Shown: positions 57,201-64,000 of the stretch, piece after piece
How the letters are laid out: each line of letters starts with the position of its first letter
Numbering within the stretch: the first letter of the stretch is position 1
Source of the DNA: Prunella strophiata
Taxonomy: Eukaryota > Chordata > Aves > Passeriformes > Prunellidae
Direction of reading: 5' to 3'
DNA: 64,000 nt
Assembly: GCA_036583965.1 (NCBI GenBank)
Contig: JAZBQD010000027.1
Location: 21,503,001-21,567,000, forward strand
The notes under the pieces: generated by a model
What the model was told of the DNA's origin: nothing
The model's input: the letters and a program-made list of their open reading frames with translations, nothing else
Databases searched by the model: none
Made by a program: the position numbers and the translations under genes

Positions 57201-60200
57201 CCTCTGCAAATACAAGCTTTTAATTTTGGACTGGAAATTTTTTTCTCATTCTTCATTTATATGAAAATATTGTGATTTGATGAGTCCTGTCACTTTTGTA
57301 TGTTTTGCAGCTTATATGATTTCAAGGTAGGGTAGGTTTTGCTTTGTTTAATTTTGTTTTTTTAAATATTATTATTTTAGGATAGTACTTTAATTCCCTT
57401 TCCTAGCTTTTGATAGGATCTGAGCGGGTTTATGCCTCTTCCCAAGGAAAAAAAAAAAAAACAAACAACAGTTCTAAGTCTTGATTTTTAAATTTTCTGT
57501 ATTAAAAAAACCCCAACCATTGCCAGCTTTTCTTTGTTTTATGCTGTTTTTATGACCTGGAATTGGTACATGTAACAAGATTTGGTTCTTGAATTTTTTC
57601 CTGCCCCATTTTTTGTTTGTTCCTGTTGTCTTACTATGTTTATGTTCATGACTAGCATTGGAGGACAGGAGACAGTTTATGTAATCTAATCAATATTCCT
57701 ATGATTTGATTATTACAGTGAAAACAGGACAAAATAAAGCTCTTCTGAGCTAATGCTTCATCAACTGCAGGTGCCACAAACAACATTAAAAAAAAGATTC
57801 CTTCAGGTGTCTTTAAAAGTGAGCTGGAGTGGCTCACCCCTGTCCTTGTGGGATTCAGTTCTGGGGCACCCAGCCAGGATGATGATGCTGATGAAATACT
57901 CCCATAGCAACTGGTGAAAGTCTCGCTGCCAGGGCTGATTGTGTAACTCTCTATCTACAAACATTTCCCATTTATTAACACTTTGTAATTCTCTTAGCAG
58001 TTTCTATTCTGACACTTGCCAGCACCATCCCTGAACAGCATTCTCAGAAAAACATGGACGGTAGCTAAACGTGTGCACTTTTATAGCTGTGTATTTTTTT
58101 CCTCTCAGTTTAGAAAGTCCTGCTGGCTGTACCCTGTGTGTTTCCCGGACAGCACGGTATTTGCTGCGGTGTTTTCCCTTCCCGGGGTCGGGAGCTGAAG
58201 GAGCAGCGCGGGATGAAGCCTGGCTGCGGGGTTCCCGCACAGCCGCTGGATGGCGCTGCTGCCCAAGGCGAGGGCGCCCGGCAGCCGCTCCCGCCGGCGT
58301 CGGGAGGAAAATCTGAATCCAGAGCGGTCCTGTGGTCCCGAGAGCAACTTTCCTGCTGTATAGCCCCTTAATTAACTGTCTGACAGCTTGAAGTATAGCT
58401 GTGCTGTATATACAAAAATATCTATTATCTCACACTTATTTTTAACATTGTAAGAATTTTTTTTAAGTTGCTATTAAGGAAAAAAACCATCTAATTTTGC
58501 TTGTGCATAATACAGTACAGTAATAATTTTTATCAAAATCAGGAGTAAATTTAGAAAATAGCGTGCCTAACTCTATAAGCAGTCTTAAGGAAAAGCTTTT
58601 CCTGTCGTGTTCACATGAATAGCACAGAAAAGAAAAAAAAAAGCTCATGTTTAATACTAGGATATGTAAAGCTAGGAGAGATGATGCTAGTAAAGCAAAT
58701 TTTATGCCAGTTTAACTTCATTATGAAGCCACTTCTGATTACCAAGATGCCTATAAATAAACTGATGTTTTTCTGCACAGGGGCTTAGGTCATTCCTTTA
58801 TTCCCCCTTGTGTCTTCCACAAGTCACATAATGGGTCGAGAATGAAATTCACAAGGGAACTCTGAAATTCTGATTTTGGAAATTCTGACTTGGAATTTCC
58901 TGTTCTAACTGGTAGGTAAGAAATATCTTAAGACTTTTTTGGTTTTAACCAAAAAGTAAAGTTGGTAAATAGAATTGTTGTAAATGTGTTCAAATTGTGA
59001 AACCCAGATTTCTTAGTGTTTATGTTTGCATTGACTATGAGATGTATTACTGGGAAAACCTCTCAATGTCTGCAGAGAAACTCATTACTTAAGAATTATT
59101 TATTTATTAACTCTTCTGTCCCTTGTTTAAAATAATCCCCAGTGCTTGTAAGCAAATCTAAGAAGATCTGAGATAAACTATACTTGTCTTTCCTCCAGCC
59201 CTGACTATGCTTCTTGTGTGAGAGTAAGGTTCTGAATCAGATGGAGAGGAGGAATTATTTTTTTTTAAAAGAGTCTTTGTTTAATGAACACTCCACATTT
59301 ACATGCAATCTCACCTTTTCAATAAAAACATAAAATTTGGTATGGGGCAATCCAACCTGGAAATTATTTTGCTTGCAAAACTTAGACCACAGGTTTAGTA
59401 ACTATTTTATTAAATTTGTCTTGATAGCATAGAATTCTTCTAGAATTGTTTTGTCTGCATTTTAGTGGCATTGCAATGGAATAAAGGAGATATAGCCCAT
59501 TCCACAAGTACATGTGAAATTAAAGCAATGGTTTTAAAGCTGTCTCATCTCTAAAAAGATACCCAAACCAACCAACCTAAACCCCAATTTGTTTTTCAAA
59601 TAATATGCATTATGAAATATCATGTTTTGCAAACAGATCAGTAAGACCAACATTGGATGCATCTCCTGATGGATATATCAAATCTTGCACTAAAGTTTTC
59701 TGGGGGATTTTTTGTTTTTTGTTTTTTTGTGGGGTTTTTTTGTTTGGTTTTGTTTTTTAGAAAGCCAGAAGTAGGTACTTTTCTTAATAGATACATTTTA
59801 AAGGGAGGATTTCTCTTAGCAGAGTATTAGTATACTTGGACCATAACAGCTACAGCTTGACCTCTCCACTTCTGATGCTATTGAGTCATGCTAAAACTAT
59901 CTCCTGTTCTGCAGCTGGAACTGCATGAAAATCTACAGTGTTCCTCATCTAGTAGATCTCAAAGTGCTTTTTGAAAAGGTGAGAAACTCTTTGTCATTCA
60001 ACAGATGGAGGAGAAAGTATTCAAATAGGTTAGGTGAATGCTTAACTATTACTTAGTACTTACTCAACTATTGTTCAGTTGCAAAGCAAATGAGTGATCT
60101 GCTTATTAACAGATCTTATTGAAGAAATAGATTCTTTGTGGGGATCTGCTTAGCTGAGGTGGTATTATTTAACCTCTAGGGAATAGACTATGTATAAGTT

Positions 60201-63200
60201 GTTTTAAGAATTCAAATATTAATATAGTGCTCCCTTGGCATAGATACCATTACAGCTCTGTAAAGGAGCTTTGTGAACTACAGCCTGGGTAGAGACAGAC
60301 ATCCTGGTATAAATTTACAGGGAAAGTAGGCTTTATCCCTTGAGCTTAGCAGCACTGCCTTAGGTCAGCCCTGCAGTTTTGCCTGCCCATGCTTTTTAAT
60401 ATTGACATTAGATGAACACGTGTGACTGTTCTTACAGTACCTAGAACTCTTGTGGGACCTGCTTTTTATTCTGACATTTAATGGCCTCTTTCCTCTGTGC
60501 TTCAGACTAGACTTCCATGCTATTAGTTTACAGCTATGGTCCAGGAATGATGAGGCTTCACTAAGATATACAATACATAAGACACATTTCTGACACATTG
60601 CACTGGCAACCCTCTATTTGTAGGCTCTGCTGTCCAGGGAATAAAGATCATTCTCTGCTCTGTGCTTTAAGGCAGTGCTGCTGTCCTGAGAGGGCATTTA
60701 CAGCATTCTCTGCTCAGAGAAGTGAAGACATCAGTGATGTGTTCTTCACAAACATTGTGTTAGCCAACAGCATAGCTGGCTTTTCTCCTCAACTCTCAGA
60801 TAATTGGGGCTTTCAGAGGAAAATAGGATTCTAAATATGGAAGAAGAAATCCTTGAGAGAATTTGTTGTTCACAGTAGCTAGAAAACTGTTTTGTAAACA
60901 GTATTGAAATTCATCACAGTATTTTGGCAACATCAAACATTGAATACAAACAGATAAACCTAGAGGTTCTTGTGGCTTAAATTACAAAGTTTCTTTGAGG
61001 CTAAGGTGTAATGGGACTGAAATATTTCCCTGCCTTGTCTAAATGTTAGAATGTGGGAAGCATGTATGTTAGCAGGATGCTGATATCTTTTATAGTTACT
61101 GGAGGTGATTACTGCTTAGCAGAAATTCCCATTATGAAATGTCTTAATTTCCTATGTCTTTTGTAAGGAAGGAGTCATCTGCTAGGGATTTTCAACAGGA
61201 AATTAATAATTCATAGGCAGTGCAGTGCGTCAGGTCCATTTCCCATTTCTTTCTGGGCTGTACAGTCACAATAGGATGTACTTTAGTCATTATGGAATTG
61301 AAAATATAACTCTGAATGTACAAAGTTGGCTTTTGTGTTGAATAAGATAATTTTATTTTGGCAGTCACATGTACTGATTGTAACATTTGAGTATTTGTTT
61401 CCACAAATTGAGAGTCATGTACATTTCTTTTGACAGTTTCACTGCTCTTTTTATGATCAAAAGAAGTCACTAAAATGATATTCATTTAAGAGCAGTGGTT
61501 TAGGACCAAGTTGTTAGCTTTCTGTTCAGTTTTTCTAAGCATGGCCCGTGATGGACTTCTATGCTAGTATGTTTTTATAAATGAAGAGCAAACACATTTT
61601 TATGGGTGTGCATATTTGTAAAACAAAACATATTTGTTTTCTGTTATTTCTGTACTCTTAAATGTCACTATACCCAAAGCACACCAATATATTCAACTTA
61701 GTTCTAAGTTGATGGTGCCTCACTTTCTTAACCTGTACTTTGCCCACTGGAAGCTGATTTTTACCCCTTGAATTTTTAATTGTTTGCATTAAAAAGTAAA
61801 AATCCCTTGTTAATTTTTACATGAGAAATGTATTGACTTTTCTATTATAATGTAAATGCAAAATCAGATTTTAAGAGTAGTTTGAAAAGGGTGGAGCTTT
61901 TTTAGTTCACTAATGCAGAGGCTGCATCAGGAATTTGCTTAGGTGAAAACATTTGTTATTATTTAGATTTTATAAATGCTCATTATTTGGTAGGCAGTTT
62001 CCCATTTTAGATGAAATTTATTTCCCAAGGACTTTAGAATGGAAAACATAGGGGAGAAGAGGAGGGGATTGAATTTGAATTTCAGGGCCTGAGAATTAAA
62101 ATTCTTTTATTTTATACAGATACTATTTTGAAATGATGCTGTTGTTCCTAGAAATGCCATTCAGAAGAAGAATGAGTTCTATCTGTTTTGAAGGGAGGGG
62201 AAAAAAAATCCTTAAATCTCCAATATGATGGATATGACAAAAGGTAGGAAGATAATGCATATTAAAATAAATAGCAATTTTAATTAAAAGTATCATAGGA
62301 CTTACAGGATTTGATTCTAAATTCAGAATTTACACAGCATGTAAATGTACATGTTTACTGTGTCCATTCTGTAATGCAAATACAGTATAGCCATCTATTT
62401 GCCAGAAGAAAGAAAAAAAAGTCTAAAAATAGATCTTATGATATTACATGATAACATTTGTCACATGAACAGCATATAGGAACTCTCAGAATTCTGATAA
62501 TAAAATAAATTTAAAATGGGCATAAAAGACTTTCCTTGGAATTTACATAGTTGATGCCATCCTATTAAATAAAGGGTAGAATTCAAAAGTTAAGCAAGTT
62601 CCATGCCAGTGGTAATTGTGGACTACTGCTCCCTTAAATGAGTAGTATAAATTGTTTGATGTTCTGTATTGTAATACAATAATTATGCTAAGCTCTTTCT
62701 TTTGCTTGTGGATCAACTTGAAAACTGTTGATGCTGTGTAAATAATAGCAACTCTGGGCAAATACATCTATAAACCACATGCATTTGTAATGTAATCTTG
62801 GAAATAGCAGTGCCATTCTATGGAAATTAGAAAATTCTACAAATGTCACAACAGGCATCTAGTTCTTGTAAACTCATACCACTATTAAAATACACAGCTC
62901 TTTATAAGAAAATACAGTTATTCAATGGTGTGACAGCTGCATAAATATGAAAGCTGCAGAAGTGGTGTATCATAATGGGAGGGTGTACAAAACCTGCCAT
63001 GTTCTGTGGGTGCAAAATACCATTAGATAGTAAAGGGACTCTGGCTTCTAAACCTGTTTGGTTATTCTGAAAACCCTTGCAAGGCTTGAAATTGACACTG
63101 CAGAGAGATACACAAAGTGCACTTAATCCTTCCAAGTGGTAGCTGGAAGTAGGCAGGCTCGTGCTGAAGTGCTTTCTTTGGTGCAAAGTTGAGTTCAACA

Positions 63201-64000
63201 CTTGCAGCCTGTCACCACGGGGTTGTGTGACACCGCGTGCTGCGGCCACGCGCTCGGGGACTGCCACTCCTCCTGCAGCAGCTCTCAGCAGCACCTTCAC
63301 AGGTAGATTTCCAAAAGCTGTGGGAACGTGTTCCCTTGTGATCCTTTAACATGGTGGGGAACTTGCAATTTTCCTTGTTCTGCTTTTAGTTCACTGATGG
63401 TACGACATCTGAAACTGCAGCTTTTTGGTGTGAACAGGCCTGAGGTTGACAAAAGCATGAACCAAATGCAGCAAGGACTAGAAAATGGGTGAACAAGCAA
63501 GCAAATTGGAGAACTGCCTGCTTACTTGGTCTAGTGAACAAATATTACTGCAACTTAAGTACTGAACAAATTAGACTGCCCCCTACTCCTTCAAAACTTG
63601 CAGAATTTGCACATCAGGTGAGCTGGAGATATGTACAAACAGTGGTTAGTGGGGTTCCCTCAGCGTAGAATAAAACTCAAATTCATGGTAACAATAATGT
63701 CAATGGGAAGTAAACTTATTAAAGCAAATTATAAAAATTACAGGAAACCTACCATGAGTCAAAACATAGCAACTTATATTTCAGTTAGTGAAATTTGGTA
63801 CATTCTATGTATTTATGTATTCTGCATTTTCAATAGTAATTCTATTTTTTTTTCATGCAGAGCTATATATGCAAAAAGATTCTTTTTAAAAGGGTAAAAG
63901 CTATTTATGTTCTAGGTTGTTTTAAGGATACAGTACTGTAGGTCTACTGTTGATCTCAAGTTTACTAAAATTCACATCTGTGGTATAACTTGGAGAAAGT
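54277..64000. other. Intergenic region downstream of KIF14
   Basis: About 9.7 kb without a recognisable gene. ORFs are short and without domains. It holds poly-T and poly-A tracts (near 56600-56625 and 57450-57463) and a CpG-rich patch at 58140-58330. A smaller CpG-containing spot lies near 63215-63260. Confidence 0.6.
58140..58330. promoter_or_regulatory. Small CpG-rich patch, possible orphan CpG island
   Basis: About 190 bp of GC- and CpG-rich sequence in AT-rich surroundings, 6 kb past KIF14. It may be a promoter of an unannotated transcript, an enhancer or a remnant. No ORF with support lies next to it. Confidence 0.4.

Noticed and set aside
1..64000. CRISPR arrays, operons, bacterial insertion sequences, tRNA and rRNA genes
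   Set aside because: The window is vertebrate genomic DNA with split genes; no repeat-spacer arrays, tRNA B-box context or rRNA-like sequence was seen.

Overview
This is a vertebrate, almost certainly avian, genomic window with three protein-coding genes. They lie in the order CAMSAP2 (minus strand, first coding exon only), DDX59 (plus, complete) and KIF14 (plus, complete). The same divergent/tandem arrangement occurs, in mirror image, on human 1q32.1. The avian call rests on CR1-type LINE fragments with the CR1 3' end, on LTRs I recognise from bird genomes, on compact introns and on three strongly CpG-rich promoters. I cannot fix the species; the LTR families suggest Neoaves, possibly a songbird.

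Layout. Positions 1-2906 are CAMSAP2 intron 1. Positions 2907-3045 are CAMSAP2 coding exon 1, with its CpG island running to about 4200. Positions 4200-19500 are gene-poor intergenic DNA with one CR1 fragment (about 7310-7612) and simple repeats. An LTR with its own CCAAT and TATA boxes (about 19503-20062) abuts the DDX59 CpG island (about 20050-20600). DDX59 coding exons run from 21577 to 27854 and encode 622 aa. A 1 kb spacer holds one unexplained exon-like ORF. The KIF14 CpG promoter (about 28900-29450) carries a CCAAT box and a CHR-like element. KIF14 has 29 coding exons from 30987 to 52035, encoding about 1640 aa. A minus-strand endogenous retrovirus remnant (52850-54276, ERVK-like primer binding site) lies just downstream. 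Positions 54277-64000 are intergenic, with one 200 bp CpG-rich patch near 58140-58330.

The genes. CAMSAP2 binds microtubule minus ends. DDX59 is a DEAD-box RNA helicase with an N-terminal HIT zinc finger. KIF14 is the mitotic/cytokinetic kinesin with a long N-terminal extension, a motor, an FHA domain and coiled coils. They are neighbours by conserved synteny; nothing here shows a joint pathway.

Points most worth checking are: a one-base phase conflict at the KIF14 exon 24/25 junction; Cys instead of Arg after DLAGSE in KIF14 switch II; DEVD instead of DEAD in DDX59 motif II; the promoter-like LTR beside DDX59; two adjacent perfect hairpins in KIF14 intron 19; and the orphan exon-like ORF between DDX59 and KIF14. 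I found no new multi-gene system. Exon limits were derived by hand from GT/AG sites, reading-frame phase and remembered human orthologues, not from an alignment program.
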